From Oscillibacter valericigenes (GTDB lineage: Bacteria > Bacillota > Clostridia > Oscillospirales > Oscillospiraceae), in contig NZ_JACSNX010000008.1 of assembly GCF_016902445.1 (NCBI RefSeq), positions 24,789-88,788 of the forward strand: DNA of 64,000 nucleotides, given 5' to 3'. Under the pieces are notes generated by a model. It did no database searches and had not been told where the DNA came from. It worked only from the letters and a program-made list of their open reading frames with translations. Position 1 is the first letter of the stretch. Every line of letters begins with the position of its first letter. Shown piece by piece: positions 31,771 to 40,509 of this stretch. The translations under genes were made by a program, and so were the position numbers.

Positions 31771-32995
31771 AAAAATCCCTCCAGATGGCGGCGGCGGTGT
31801 CCTCCACCGCGCCGCTGTTGTCGATCTCCGCGTCCCGGAACCGCCGGTACAGGGGCGCCCGCTCCCGCCACATGGCTTCAAGGTCCGCCCCCTGGGACAG
31901 AGGCCGGCCCTCGGTGGGCAGCAGGGAGAGGTCCCGCACCAGCTGATAGATGCGGCCGTTCTGATGCAGGGCGCCGTAGTTGGCCGCCGTCTTGACGATG
32001 CCGCCGCCGGTGAGCAGGATGACGCCGGTGCGCTTCCCGGCCTCTGCCGCCGCGGCGGCCTCCCGGGCCCGGAAGCCGGACTCCCCCTCCCGGGAGAAGA
32101 TCTCCGGGATGGAGCAGCCGGCGTCGGCCGCGATCATTTGATCCAGGTCCACGGCCTCCCGGCCGGTGAGGCGGGAGAGGGTCTCCCCCACCGTGGTCTT
32201 GCCGCTGCCGGGCATGCCGATGAGGACGATGTTGGTCATCTCCCTCCGGAGCTGGGCCAGGATGTGTTCGTTCTCGCCGGCGGGGATGGTCTTGCCGAAG
32301 AACCGCTCCTCCGCCGCGGACGCCTGGGCCACCAGCATGGGCAGCCCGTCGGAGCAGGGGATGCCCCGCTCCTCCGCCTGGAGCAGCAGCGCCGTGCGGC
32401 GGGGGTTGTAGATGACGTCCAGCACCCCCTCCAGGGCGGGGAAGACCGCCAGATCCACCGGCTGTTCGCCGTTTTTGGGGTACATGCCCACCGGGGTGGT
32501 GTTTACCAGCACCTGGGCGTCGGCGTGGCGGCCCAGGTTCTCATAGTTGTCCGGGCCGGAGCGGGAGATCACCGTGATCTCCGCCGCCCCCTCCTGCCGG
32601 GCGGCGGCCTGGGCCGTCAGGGACGCCCCGCCGCTGCCCAGGATGACGACTTTCTTTCCGGCCAGGGAGATGCCCGCCCGGCGGGCCATGTAGCGAAAGC
32701 CGTCGATATCCGTGTTGCAGCCCATCAGCTTGCCGTCGGGCCGGCGGACAATGGTGTTGACGCTGCCGATGGCCTCCGCCGCCGGGTCGATGACATCGCA
32801 CAGGGGCATCACGTCCCGTTTGTAGGGAATGGTGACGTTGAGCCCGCCGATATCCTCCCGGCGGAGGAAGGGGGCCAGCTCCTCCGGCTCCAGCTCGATA
32901 AGGCGGTAGCCGGCGCAGCCCAGGGCGGTGTGGATGGGCACGGACCAGCTGTGCCCCAGCTTCCGGCCCAGCAGGCCGTAAACGCGTTCGCCCAT
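31751..32995 (-). CDS. Bifunctional shikimate dehydrogenase-shikimate kinase (AroE-AroK fusion)
   Basis: A 414-residue fusion. Residues 1-~250 are shikimate dehydrogenase: LGHSWSVPIH, NVTIPYK (catalytic Lys), NTDIDGF, and the NADP-binding GSGGASLTAQA. Residues 253-414 are shikimate kinase: P-loop GMPGSGKTT, DLDQMI, FRAREAAA and TGGGIV, then the lid with RPLS. The two domains follow in pathway order and catalyse 3-dehydroshikimate to shikimate to shikimate 3-phosphate. Residue 253 is a Met, but no ribosome site stands before it, so separate production of the kinase is unlikely. The start lies 3 bases after pheA. Both domains look intact. Confidence 0.95.
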   Translation of the reverse strand: MGERVYGLLGRKLGHSWSVPIHTALGCAGYRLIELEPEELAPFLRREDIGGLNVTIPYKRDVMPLCDVIDPAAEAIGSVNTIVRRPDGKLMGCNTDIDGFRYMARRAGISLAGKKVVILGSGGASLTAQAAARQEGAAEITVISRSGPDNYENLGRHADAQVLVNTTPVGMYPKNGEQPVDLAVFPALEGVLDVIYNPRRTALLLQAEERGIPCSDGLPMLVAQASAAEERFFGKTIPAGENEHILAQLRREMTNIVLIGMPGSGKTTVGETLSRLTGREAVDLDQMIAADAGCSIPEIFSREGESGFRAREAAAAAEAGKRTGVILLTGGGIVKTAANYGALHQNGRIYQLVRDLSLLPTEGRPLSQGADLEAMWRERAPLYRRFRDAEIDNSGAVEDTAAAIWRDFCEHSGT

Positions 32996-32998
32996 GGC

Positions 32999-34135
32999 TC
33001 AGACTTCGGCGTAGTTGCCCAGGAAGTGGAAGCCGGCGCAGCTGCGCTCCAGCTCCTCCAGCATGGCCAGGACGCCCGGCTCCTGGACGGAGGCCTCCAG
33101 CTCCAGGAAGAAGATGAACTCGAAGTTCCGGCCCGTGACGGGGCAGGACTCCAGTTTCGTCATGTTGATGCCCAGGGCCGCCAGCTTGGAGAGGATCTCG
33201 TACAGGGCACCGGGCTTGTTGTCACAGGCGATGATCAGGCTGATCCGGTTGGCGCCGGCGTAGATGACGGGGTCCTTGGTGACGCAGATGAAGCGGGTGT
33301 AGTTGTTGTCGCTGTCCTGGATCTCGTCGTTGATGGTCTCCAGACCGTACAGAGCGGCGCAGGGGTGGGAGGAGATGGCGGCCGCGTGGCGGTCGCCCCG
33401 CTCCGCCACCATCTTGGCGGCCATGGCGGTGTTGTCGCAGGGGATCACCCGCACGCCGTTGAGGCCGTTCAGGAACTTGCTGCACTGGCCGATGGCCTGC
33501 TCGTGGGAGTAGATCTCCGTGATGTCGCTCATCTTCACGCCGGGCAGGGCCAGCAGCTCGTGGCGGATGCACAGCCGAGTGGAGCGGACAATGGACAGGT
33601 TGTGGTCCTGGAGCAGCTCGTACACTGCCCGGACAGAGCCGTTGGAGCTGTTCTCGATGGGCAGCACGCCGAACTTGCACAGGCCCGACTCCACGGCGGA
33701 CACCACCGCCTGGAAGGTCTTGACATAGACGATGTTGCCCCGGGGCAGCAGCCGGTCGCAGGCCACCTGGGAGTTGGCGCCCTCCACGCCCTGGCAGGCC
33801 ACCAGGCCCGTCTGGGGGAACACGGCGTTGATGTCCGCCAGGGCGGCCTTGATCTGGGCGCCCACCTTGGTGGGGGCGTCGATCAGCTCTGCCTGCCGGG
33901 ACCGGGCCAGCTCAAACAGGGTGGAGAACAGGTGGTAGGCGTACCGCTCCTTCTCCCCGGACTTCTCCGTCACCTTGGCCAGGATGGCCCGCTCCCGCTC
34001 CTTGTTCAGGATGGGCAGGTGGTGCTCGTTCTTGTAGGCGGCCACCTCTTCGGACAGGTGCATCCGCTCCAGGAACAGGTCCAGCAGCTGGTCATCCACT
34101 GCGTCGATCTTCTCGCGAATTTCAGAAAGTTCCAT
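32999..34135 (-). CDS. pheA: Bifunctional chorismate mutase-prephenate dehydratase
   Basis: A 378-residue P-protein. Residues ~1-90 are an AroQ-type chorismate mutase (IREKIDAVDDQLLDLFLERM). Residues ~105-285 are prephenate dehydratase with the family's NNYTRF motif. The last ~90 residues are an ACT domain with NKPGALYEILSKLAALGIN. The phenylalanine-binding ESRP motif reads ESCP here, which could weaken feedback inhibition. It produces phenylpyruvate from chorismate. ATG at 34135 overlaps aroC by 14 bases and follows GGAGGG. Confidence 0.95.
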   Translation of the reverse strand: MELSEIREKIDAVDDQLLDLFLERMHLSEEVAAYKNEHHLPILNKERERAILAKVTEKSGEKERYAYHLFSTLFELARSRQAELIDAPTKVGAQIKAALADINAVFPQTGLVACQGVEGANSQVACDRLLPRGNIVYVKTFQAVVSAVESGLCKFGVLPIENSSNGSVRAVYELLQDHNLSIVRSTRLCIRHELLALPGVKMSDITEIYSHEQAIGQCSKFLNGLNGVRVIPCDNTAMAAKMVAERGDRHAAAISSHPCAALYGLETINDEIQDSDNNYTRFICVTKDPVIYAGANRISLIIACDNKPGALYEILSKLAALGINMTKLESCPVTGRNFEFIFFLELEASVQEPGVLAMLEELERSCAGFHFLGNYAEV

Positions 34136-35213
34136 GATTTCCCTCCAATAGTAAGTCTAGCAAAACGGCGGCGGTGACCGCCTCCACCACCGGGACGGCC
34201 CGGTGGGCGATGCAGGGGTCATGCCGACCGTGGATCACAAGGTCTGTATTCTCCCCGGCGGACAGGCTGACGGTCCGCTGGGGCCGGGCGATGGACGGCG
34301 TGGGCTTCATGGCCGTCCGCAGGACCAGGGGCATGCCGCTGGTGATGCCCCCCAGGATGCCGCCGGCGTGGTTGGTCTCCGTCACCACCCGGCCGTCCTC
34401 CATACGGAAGGGGTCATTGTTGGCGGAGCCGCAGGACCGGGCGGCGGCGAAGCCGTCCCCGAACTCCACGCCCTTCACGGCGGGGATGCCGAAGAGGGCC
34501 GCCGCCAGCCGGTTTTCCACGCCGCCGAACATGGGGTCCCCCAGCCCAGCGGGCAGGCCGACGGCCGCGCACTCGATGACGCCGCCCACGGAGTCCAGGT
34601 TCTGCCGGGCCTCCAGGATCAATGCCTGCATCCGCTCCCCCGCCTGGTCGTCCAGCACCGGGAAGGGCTTGGCGGCCACCGTTTCAAACAGCTCCTTCGT
34701 GGGCCGCAGGGGGAAGGGGGCGTCCTGCTCCGTCCCCACGGACCAGAGGTGGGCCCCCACATACACGCCCCGGCGGGAGAGGATCTGCCTGGCGATGCCG
34801 CCGGCAATACACAGGGGCGCCGTCAGCCGGCCGGAGAAGTGGCCGCCGCCCCGCATGTCCGCCTGGTCTCTCCACTTCACATAGGCAGTGTAGTCCGCGT
34901 GGCCGGGCCGGGGCTTGTCCCGGAGCTCGCTGTAGTCTGACGAGTGCTGGTCGCCGTTTTCGATGACGGCGCACAGCGGCGCGCCGCAGGTGACGCCGTT
35001 TTCCAGGCCGGAGAGGAACACCGGCACATCGGACTCCTTCCGGGCGGTGGACAGGCGGTTCTTGCCGGTCCGGCGCCGGTCCAGGAAGCGGTCCAGCTCC
35101 TCCAGGTCGATGGCCTCCCCGGCGGGCAGGCCGTCTACCACCACGCCGATGGCCTTTCCGTGAGACTGGCCGAACACGGAGATCTTCAGCAGATTTCCAA
35201 ACTCAGAGGACAT
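34122..35213 (-). CDS. aroC: Chorismate synthase
   Basis: A 363-residue chorismate synthase. Signatures are GQSHGKAIGVVVDGLPAG (first His), RPGHADYTAYVKW, RGGGHFSGRLTAP and the FMN-site SVGTEQDAPFP-like region. It removes phosphate from EPSP, with reduced FMN as cofactor. ATG at 35213 was chosen because GGGAGGTGACATCC fits it best. Overlaps aroA by 11 bases and pheA by 14. Confidence 0.96.
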   Translation of the reverse strand: MSSEFGNLLKISVFGQSHGKAIGVVVDGLPAGEAIDLEELDRFLDRRRTGKNRLSTARKESDVPVFLSGLENGVTCGAPLCAVIENGDQHSSDYSELRDKPRPGHADYTAYVKWRDQADMRGGGHFSGRLTAPLCIAGGIARQILSRRGVYVGAHLWSVGTEQDAPFPLRPTKELFETVAAKPFPVLDDQAGERMQALILEARQNLDSVGGVIECAAVGLPAGLGDPMFGGVENRLAAALFGIPAVKGVEFGDGFAAARSCGSANNDPFRMEDGRVVTETNHAGGILGGITSGMPLVLRTAMKPTPSIARPQRTVSLSAGENTDLVIHGRHDPCIAHRAVPVVEAVTAAVLLDLLLEGNHGTF

Positions 35214-36447
35214 GGATGTCACCTCCCAGGGTCTTGTAGACCTCCCAGAAATCCGGGTAGGATTTTTGCACGCACTCGGCTCCCAAAACGGTGACGGGAC
35301 CGGAGCAGGCGGTGGCGGCGATGGCCGCCGCCATGGCGATCCGATGGTCGTTGGCGCAGTCCACGGTGCCGCCGGCGAGGGGACCGCCCCGGACCGTCAG
35401 AAAGTCCGGGCCCTCCTCCGCCCGGCCCCCCAGGGCGGTCAGTGCCGCGGCGGTGGTGGCGAGCCGGTCGCTCTCCTTCATCCGCAGTCGCGCGGCATTC
35501 GTAAAACAAGTGGTGCCGGAGCGCACCGCCGCCATCACCGCCAGGGGCGGCAGCAGATCGGGACAGCCGGAGACGTCGATCTCCGCATCTCCCGGCCGGG
35601 CCAGCTTCCAGTAGAGTTCGCTGACCACCTTGTCCCCCTGGGCGGAGTCCGGGTCCAGGCCCCGGGTCTCCACCTGGCTGTCCAGGAAATCAGCGGCGTA
35701 CCAGAACCCCGCCTGGGACCAGTCCGCCTCCGCTGTGGCCGTAAAGGGCTGGTAGGCCTGGCCGCCGGGGACACAGAGGGTGTTTTCGTCTGCCCACCGG
35801 GTGGTGACGCCGGCGGCGGCCAGTGCCTGCCGGGTCATCTCCAGGTAGTCCCGGCTCTCCAGAGGCGTGGTGGATACCAGAATGGAGTCCCCGTTCAGCA
35901 GGGGCAGGGCGAACAGCAGCCCGGTGAAGAACTGGCTGGACACGTTGCCGGGCAGGCGGTAGGCGCCGGAGTCCAGGGCCAGGGCATCGTACCCCCGGCC
36001 GCCGTTCACGGTGAGGACGTTGTCCTCCAGCTTCCAGGCGACGCCCTTCTCCCGGAACAGGTCCTCATAGGGTTTCAGCGGGCGCTCCATCAGCCGGCCG
36101 CGGCCGGTGAAGGACGCCTCCCCCTGCACCAGCAGGGCCACGGGGATGAGGAACCGCAAAGTGGAGCCGGACTCGCCGCAGTCCAGAATGGGGGCGGGGC
36201 CCGCCTGGACAACGGAATTTCCCAACCCATGGATCCGGAGTCCGCCGTCCGGCAGGTCCTCCATCCCGGCCCCCAGGGCGGTGAGGCACCGGCGGGTGGC
36301 CTGGATGTCCTGGGAGTCCGCCAGACCGTGGAGGACGCTTCTCCCGCCGCTGAGGGCGGCGGCAATCAGCAGCCGGTGGGCCTGGGACTTGCTGGGGGGC
36401 GGCGTCACGGCGCCGGAGAGTTTTTTCGGGATGATCTGAAGGTCCAT
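35203..36447 (-). CDS. aroA: 3-Phosphoshikimate 1-carboxyvinyltransferase (EPSP synthase)
   Basis: A 414-residue EPSP synthase with the two-domain inside-out barrel pattern. PPPSKSQAHRLLIAAALS carries the catalytic Lys, and DCGESGSTLRFLIPVALL and NDHRIAMAAAIAA are further binding motifs. The phosphoenolpyruvate loop GNVSSQFFTGLL is also clear. It starts directly after the aroB stop and overlaps aroC at the end. Confidence 0.96.
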   Translation of the reverse strand: MDLQIIPKKLSGAVTPPPSKSQAHRLLIAAALSGGRSVLHGLADSQDIQATRRCLTALGAGMEDLPDGGLRIHGLGNSVVQAGPAPILDCGESGSTLRFLIPVALLVQGEASFTGRGRLMERPLKPYEDLFREKGVAWKLEDNVLTVNGGRGYDALALDSGAYRLPGNVSSQFFTGLLFALPLLNGDSILVSTTPLESRDYLEMTRQALAAAGVTTRWADENTLCVPGGQAYQPFTATAEADWSQAGFWYAADFLDSQVETRGLDPDSAQGDKVVSELYWKLARPGDAEIDVSGCPDLLPPLAVMAAVRSGTTCFTNAARLRMKESDRLATTAAALTALGGRAEEGPDFLTVRGGPLAGGTVDCANDHRIAMAAAIAATACSGPVTVLGAECVQKSYPDFWEVYKTLGGDIHVL

Positions 36448-37518
36448 TTACGCCTCCAGTCCCGCCCGGATGATGGGCAGCAGCTCCGCCACCGGCACCT
36501 TCCGCAGCTGGCAGGCGCCGATTTTCCGGGGGATCACCAGGGTGATGTCCCCGCCGGCGCGCTTTTTGTCGGAGAGGGCCGCCTCCGCCAGGGCTTCGGC
36601 GGAGAAGTCCGTGCCCGTGGGCAGGCCGTTTTTGGCGAGACAGGCGGCAATGCGTCCGGCAATGGGTTCCTTCGTCCAGCCCAGGGTCTCGGCGGACCGG
36701 GCGATGACGGCCAGCCCCGCCGCCACGGCGTGGCCGTGGGGGATGGCATAGCCGCTGCACTTCTCGATGGCATGGCCCACGGTGTGGCCCAGGTTCAGGA
36801 GCTTCCGCTCCCCCTGCTCTTTTTCGTCCCGCTCCACCACGCCGGCCTTGTAGGCCACGCACCGGGCGATGACCTCCCCCGGGTCGGCGGTGAGGGTGCC
36901 GTCCTCAAACAGGGCGAACAGCCCCTCATCGGAGAGGACGCCGGTCTTGACGGCCTCGGCGGCCCCGTCGGCGAACACGTCGGGGGGGAGCGTCTTCAGG
37001 CAGTCCGTGTCGCAGATCACGGCGGCGGGCTGGCAGAAGGCCCCGGCCAGGTTCTTTCCGGCGGTCAGGTCCACGGCGGTCTTGCCGCCCACGGAGGAGT
37101 CCACCGCCGCCAAAAGCGTAGTGGGCAGCTGGACATACCGGATGCCACGGAGGTAGACGGCGGCGGCAAAGCCCGCCATGTCCCCCACCACGCCGCCCCC
37201 CAGGGCGGCCACGCAGTCGGTGCGGGTCAGGTGCTCCGACGACAGAAATTCCAGCAGCTCTGCCAGGGTGGAGAGGTCCTTGTGCCCCTCCCCCGCCGGG
37301 AACACGTGGGAGCAGACCGTAAAACCGGCGCCCTCCAGGGCGGCGGTGACGGTATCCAGGTACAGGGGGGCCACGGTGTCGTCCGTCAGGACAGCGATCT
37401 TCCGCTGCCCCAGCAGGGCGGCCAGGTAGTCTCCGCACCGGCCCAGCAGGCCGCTGCCGATGGAGACATCGTAGGACGGCTGGACCCGGACGGGAATGGT
37501 TCGGATGGAGTCAGTCAT
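36448..37518 (-). CDS. aroB: 3-Dehydroquinate synthase
   Basis: A 356-residue NAD- and metal-dependent dehydroquinate synthase. Seen are AALGGGVVGDMAGFAAAVYLRG, the QLPTTLLAAVDSSVGGKTAVD core and NLGHTVGHAIE with metal-binding His residues. It closes DAHP to 3-dehydroquinate. It begins 49 bases after tyrA, the widest spacing in the operon, without any visible terminator. Confidence 0.96.
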   Translation of the reverse strand: MTDSIRTIPVRVQPSYDVSIGSGLLGRCGDYLAALLGQRKIAVLTDDTVAPLYLDTVTAALEGAGFTVCSHVFPAGEGHKDLSTLAELLEFLSSEHLTRTDCVAALGGGVVGDMAGFAAAVYLRGIRYVQLPTTLLAAVDSSVGGKTAVDLTAGKNLAGAFCQPAAVICDTDCLKTLPPDVFADGAAEAVKTGVLSDEGLFALFEDGTLTADPGEVIARCVAYKAGVVERDEKEQGERKLLNLGHTVGHAIEKCSGYAIPHGHAVAAGLAVIARSAETLGWTKEPIAGRIAACLAKNGLPTGTDFSAEALAEAALSDKKRAGGDITLVIPRKIGACQLRKVPVAELLPIIRAGLEA

Positions 37519-37567
37519 GGAAAAACTCCTTTATAGAATAGTCTGCGCAGCGGCGGCCGAAAATGGA

Positions 37568-38404
37568 TCAGTTGCCGCCGGCGGTGGCCTTCAGCTCCCG
37601 GCCCTCCTTCAGCAGGTCGTGGAGCCGCTGGGCGTCCCTGTCCTGCAGGGCGTTGCGGTAGTCCGTCAGGTGGCCGATCAGCTCGTCCAGCTCCTTTGTC
37701 AGGAAGTCCTCGTCGTCCAGGAACAGCTCCGTCCACATGTCCTCGTCCAGCCGGGCCACACGGGTCATGTCCTGGAAGCTGCCGGCGGAGAAGCCGCGGC
37801 GGCGCTGGGCCTCCGGCGACTTCACGTAGGCGCTGGACACGATGTGGGCCAGCTGGGAGGTGAAGGCGATGATGCGGTCGTGCTCCTCCGGGGTGGAGAA
37901 GGTGAGGCCCGCAAAGCCCAGGTCCAGGAAGAAGGCCTTCAGGGTCTCCAGCAGCCGCATGTCCGTCCGCTTGTCCGGCGTCAGGATCATGGAGGCGCCC
38001 ACGTACAGATCCTCGGTGGAGGCGGTGAAGCCGCCCCGCTCCCGTCCCGCCATGGGGTGGCCGCCGATGTAGGCAAAGCCGTACTGTTCCGCGACGGGGG
38101 CGATGGAAGCCACCACGGTCCGCTTCACGCCGCACAGATCCACCAGAATGGCGGACTTGGAGATCAGCGGCGCATGCTGCCGGACCCACTCGATGGCGGC
38201 GCCGGGCCGGATGGCCACCAGGATCAGCTCCGCCTGGGGCAGGTTCTCCTCCGTCAGAGGGGCGTCGATGGCGCCGCACATCCGGGCCATGGTCATGGTC
38301 TCACTGTTCAGGTCCGCGCCCCAGACCGTGTGGGCGGTGCGGTTTTTGATGCTCTTGGCCATGGACCCGCCGATGAGGCCCAGGCCGACGATGGCGACAT
38401 TCAT
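37568..38404 (-). CDS. tyrA: Prephenate dehydrogenase
   Basis: A 278-residue NAD-dependent prephenate dehydrogenase: MNVAIVGLGLIGGSMAKSIK, then GGHPMAGRERGGFTAS with the catalytic His segment and FSTPEEHDRIIAFTSQLAH. There is no C-terminal ACT domain and no fused chorismate mutase, so tyrosine feedback is not built in as in ACT-bearing forms. It yields 4-hydroxyphenylpyruvate. It begins three bases after the DAHP synthase stop. Confidence 0.93.
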   Translation of the reverse strand: MNVAIVGLGLIGGSMAKSIKNRTAHTVWGADLNSETMTMARMCGAIDAPLTEENLPQAELILVAIRPGAAIEWVRQHAPLISKSAILVDLCGVKRTVVASIAPVAEQYGFAYIGGHPMAGRERGGFTASTEDLYVGASMILTPDKRTDMRLLETLKAFFLDLGFAGLTFSTPEEHDRIIAFTSQLAHIVSSAYVKSPEAQRRRGFSAGSFQDMTRVARLDEDMWTELFLDDEDFLTKELDELIGHLTDYRNALQDRDAQRLHDLLKEGRELKATAGGN

Positions 38405-38407
38405 GGC

Positions 38408-39421
38408 TCATTCCTCCACGGTCTGCATGAAGCCGTGGAGCTTCAGCAGCTTGCGGGCCAGCTTGTCGAAGGCCTCCGGCTTCAGGGACTGGGGCCCGTC
38501 GCACAGGGCGTGGGCCGGATCGTTGTGGACCTCGATCAGCAGGCCGTCCGCGCCGGTGGCCACGGCGCCCATGGCCAGGGGGTCCACCAGCCAGCTCTTG
38601 CCGGTGGCGTGGCTGGGGTCGATGATGATGGGCAGATGGGTCAGCTTCCGCAGCACGGGGATGCAGGCCAGGTCCAGGGTGTTGCGGGTGTAGCTCTCAA
38701 AGGTGCGGATGCCCCGCTCGCAGAGGATCACATTCTCGTTGCCGCCGGCCATGACGTACTCGGCGCTCATCAGCCACTCCTCATAGGTGGCGGACATGCC
38801 CCGCTTGATCATGACGGGCTTGTCCTGATGGCCCACGGCCTTGAGCAGGTCGAAGTTCTGCATGTTCCGGGCGCCGATCTGGATCACGTCTACGTCCTTG
38901 AAGAGGGGCAGCTGGCTCAGGTCCATCAGCTCGGAGACGATGGGCAGGCCCGTCTCCTGCCGGGCCACCTTCAGGTACTCCAGGCCCGTGGCGCCCAGGC
39001 CCTGGAAGGAGTAGGGAGAGGTCCGGGGCTTGAAGGCGCCGCCCCGCAGCATGGTGGCGCCGCTGGCCTTTACCGCCTTGGCGATGGCCACCACCTGCTC
39101 CTCGCTCTCCACGGAGCAGGGACCTGCCATCAGGGTCAGGCTGCCGCCGCCGATCTGGGTATCGCCCACCTTCACTACGGTGTCCGCCGGATGGAACTTC
39201 CGGTTGGCGTTCTTGTAGGGCTCCTGGACCCGCTTCACGTCCTCCACAATGTCCAGGGCGGCGATCAGGTCGATGTCCAGCTGGCTGGTGTCGCCCACCA
39301 GGCCCAGGATGGTGTGGGCCTCACCGATGCTGGTGTGGATGATGATGCCCTTTTCCTGGAGCCAGGCGATGAGGCTCTCCAGCTGGTCCCGGTTGGGATT
39401 GGGTTTCAGAACGACGATCAT
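38408..39421 (-). CDS. aroF: DAHP synthase, type I-beta with N-terminal regulatory domain
   Basis: A 337-residue 3-deoxy-7-phosphoheptulonate synthase. Residues ~1-70 form a ferredoxin-like (ACT-like) domain (MIVVLKPNPNRDQLESLI), as in the feedback-sensitive Thermotoga enzyme. The barrel follows with AGPCSVESEEQ, GGAFKPRTSPYSFQG, KRGMSAT and DPSHATGK. It joins phosphoenolpyruvate and erythrose 4-phosphate, the first step of the pathway. ATG after AGGAGG, 35 bases downstream of the leader terminator. Confidence 0.96.
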   Translation of the reverse strand: MIVVLKPNPNRDQLESLIAWLQEKGIIIHTSIGEAHTILGLVGDTSQLDIDLIAALDIVEDVKRVQEPYKNANRKFHPADTVVKVGDTQIGGGSLTLMAGPCSVESEEQVVAIAKAVKASGATMLRGGAFKPRTSPYSFQGLGATGLEYLKVARQETGLPIVSELMDLSQLPLFKDVDVIQIGARNMQNFDLLKAVGHQDKPVMIKRGMSATYEEWLMSAEYVMAGGNENVILCERGIRTFESYTRNTLDLACIPVLRKLTHLPIIIDPSHATGKSWLVDPLAMGAVATGADGLLIEVHNDPAHALCDGPQSLKPEAFDKLARKLLKLHGFMQTVEE

Positions 39422-39455
39422 ATGGGATTCCTCCTACGAAATAAGTTGGCCGGTA

Positions 39456-39489
39456 CAAAAAAGACCCGCAGCCGGTTCGGCTGCGGGTC
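39456..39489 (-). terminator. Leader terminator before the aro operon (attenuator)
   Basis: GACCCGCAGCCG and CGGCTGCGGGTC stem followed by TTTTTT on the minus strand. It lies between the leader peptide and aroF, where it must be bypassed for operon expression. Confidence 0.88.
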
Positions 39490-39518
39490 GTCATGCACTG
39501 ATAGCCTTTTACAAAGCG

Positions 39519-39623
39519 TCAGACACGATCACGCACGTTTTCAGCCAAACCCAAATAAGCCTTACCCATAAAGTAGGTAAAGCTAAAGTAGCGGTATTCG
39601 GCGGAACGGGTGATGTTGGTCAT
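39519..39623 (-). CDS. Phe/Tyr-rich leader peptide of the aro operon
   Basis: A 34-codon frame, ATG at 39623 after AAAGGA. Residues 9-18 read EYRYFSFTYF: three Tyr and three Phe within nine residues, with another Tyr a few residues later; there is no Trp. The rest is a hydrophilic tail (LAENVRDRV). It ends about 30 bases before a strong intrinsic terminator and is followed by all genes for Phe and Tyr synthesis. This is the arrangement of a classic ribosome-mediated attenuator in which scarcity of charged tRNA-Phe or tRNA-Tyr stalls the ribosome. The alternative antiterminator pairing was not worked out, so the mechanism is inferred. Confidence 0.8.
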   Translation of the reverse strand: MTNITRSAEYRYFSFTYFMGKAYLGLAENVRDRV

Positions 39624-39756
39624 GACAGGGATTCCTTTCTGCTACTCTTTCTGGTTTCAGAATAACACCAGAAAAAGCAAATGAAAATTGACAATGCTTC
39701 CAAAGAATGAAAATGGATGGCTCCGGGCTATGTGCGGTTTCCCCAAAGCGGGGGGA

Positions 39757-40317
39757 TCAGGCTGCTGCGGCGGCGGGCACCGGCATGCAGCCGGCCATCA
39801 GCATGGAGGTGGCCTTCAGGATAAACTGCACATCCTTGCGCATATCCGCCACACCGGCCATGTACTGGCGGTGCAGCTCCTGCAGGGCGCTCACCACGTC
39901 CTGGCGGAACTTCTCCTGCCGGATGGCGCGCTTGGCCAGGTACTCCTCCAGATAGGACCGGAGGTCGGTCTCATACTGGTGGTGGCAGAGCATGCTGTCG
40001 GGATAGTTTTCGTTGTGGGGATAGGTGAAAGCGTCTGCCAGATAGTGGGTCAGCTTGCCAAGGGTGTAATACTGCCACATGGTCCAGCGCTCACGGCGCT
40101 GGAGGCGGGAGATGCGGGAGTAGATGTAGCGCTGGGAATTGGAGTAGTTATGCCCCCGGAACTTATAGGCCCGCAGGGAGCCCTTGAGATAGGTCAGGGG
40201 GTTGCAGTCCGGCTGAAAGGAGCCGAACAGGAAAGCAAGCTCGAATCGTCTGGCCTGGAATCCCTGGACATTTTCCAGAAGAGTGGCGGCCAGCAGTTTG
40301 TGACTGCGCTTCTGCAA
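39757..40317 (-). CDS. Zinc-dependent phospholipase C-like protein
   Basis: A 186-residue protein of the zinc-dependent phospholipase C family. LGKLTHYLADAFTYPHN carries the HxxxD and a further His of the metal site, and LCHHQYETDLRSYLEEYL adds more His. There is no signal peptide, so it acts inside the cell, unlike secreted phospholipases C. The start is a TTG at 40317 with GGAGGTG at a good distance. The family in Clostridia is of unclear physiological role. Its own promoter overlaps the region of the divergent CoA-transferase gene. Confidence 0.75.
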   Translation of the reverse strand: MQKRSHKLLAATLLENVQGFQARRFELAFLFGSFQPDCNPLTYLKGSLRAYKFRGHNYSNSQRYIYSRISRLQRRERWTMWQYYTLGKLTHYLADAFTYPHNENYPDSMLCHHQYETDLRSYLEEYLAKRAIRQEKFRQDVVSALQELHRQYMAGVADMRKDVQFILKATSMLMAGCMPVPAAAAA

Positions 40318-40353
40318 GATGCACCTCCATGAAAAAAAATCAAGAACAACGCA

Positions 40354-40382
40354 AGTATAGCATGCCGGTCCGCCGGGCGCAA
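40354..40382 (-). promoter_or_regulatory. Promoter of the phospholipase C-like gene
   Basis: TTGCGC and TATACT on the minus strand with a 17-base spacer. Confidence 0.75.
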
Positions 40383-40429
40383 GCAAAAAAACATAAAATT
40401 TGTGTGAACTAACCTGATAAAAAAGAGGA

Positions 40430-40458
40430 TTGTGCCGGGACGGAATGTGCGGTACAAT
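40430..40458 (+). promoter_or_regulatory. Promoter of the CoA transferase gene
   Basis: TTGTGC and TACAAT with a 17-base spacer. Confidence 0.7.
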
Positions 40459-40509
40459 GAAAAACAGCGCCGAACCGGATGACCCTCCGGAAATGCGCGG
40501 CAAAGGAGA

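Noticed and set aside
31724..34177. Very long open frame (over 800 codons) on the plus strand
   Set aside because: It is antisense to aroE-aroK and pheA; the His/Gln/Val/Gly-rich composition is that of a GC-biased codon shadow and no domain is seen.
35212..39571. Two open frames of about 700-770 codons on the plus strand
   Set aside because: They are antisense shadows of the aro genes, without ribosome sites or motifs.
39631..39756. Second promoter or small gene between the leader peptide and the phospholipase C-like gene
   Set aside because: A TATTCT -10 with a weak -35 may drive the leader, but the match is not good enough to list; no gene is seen.
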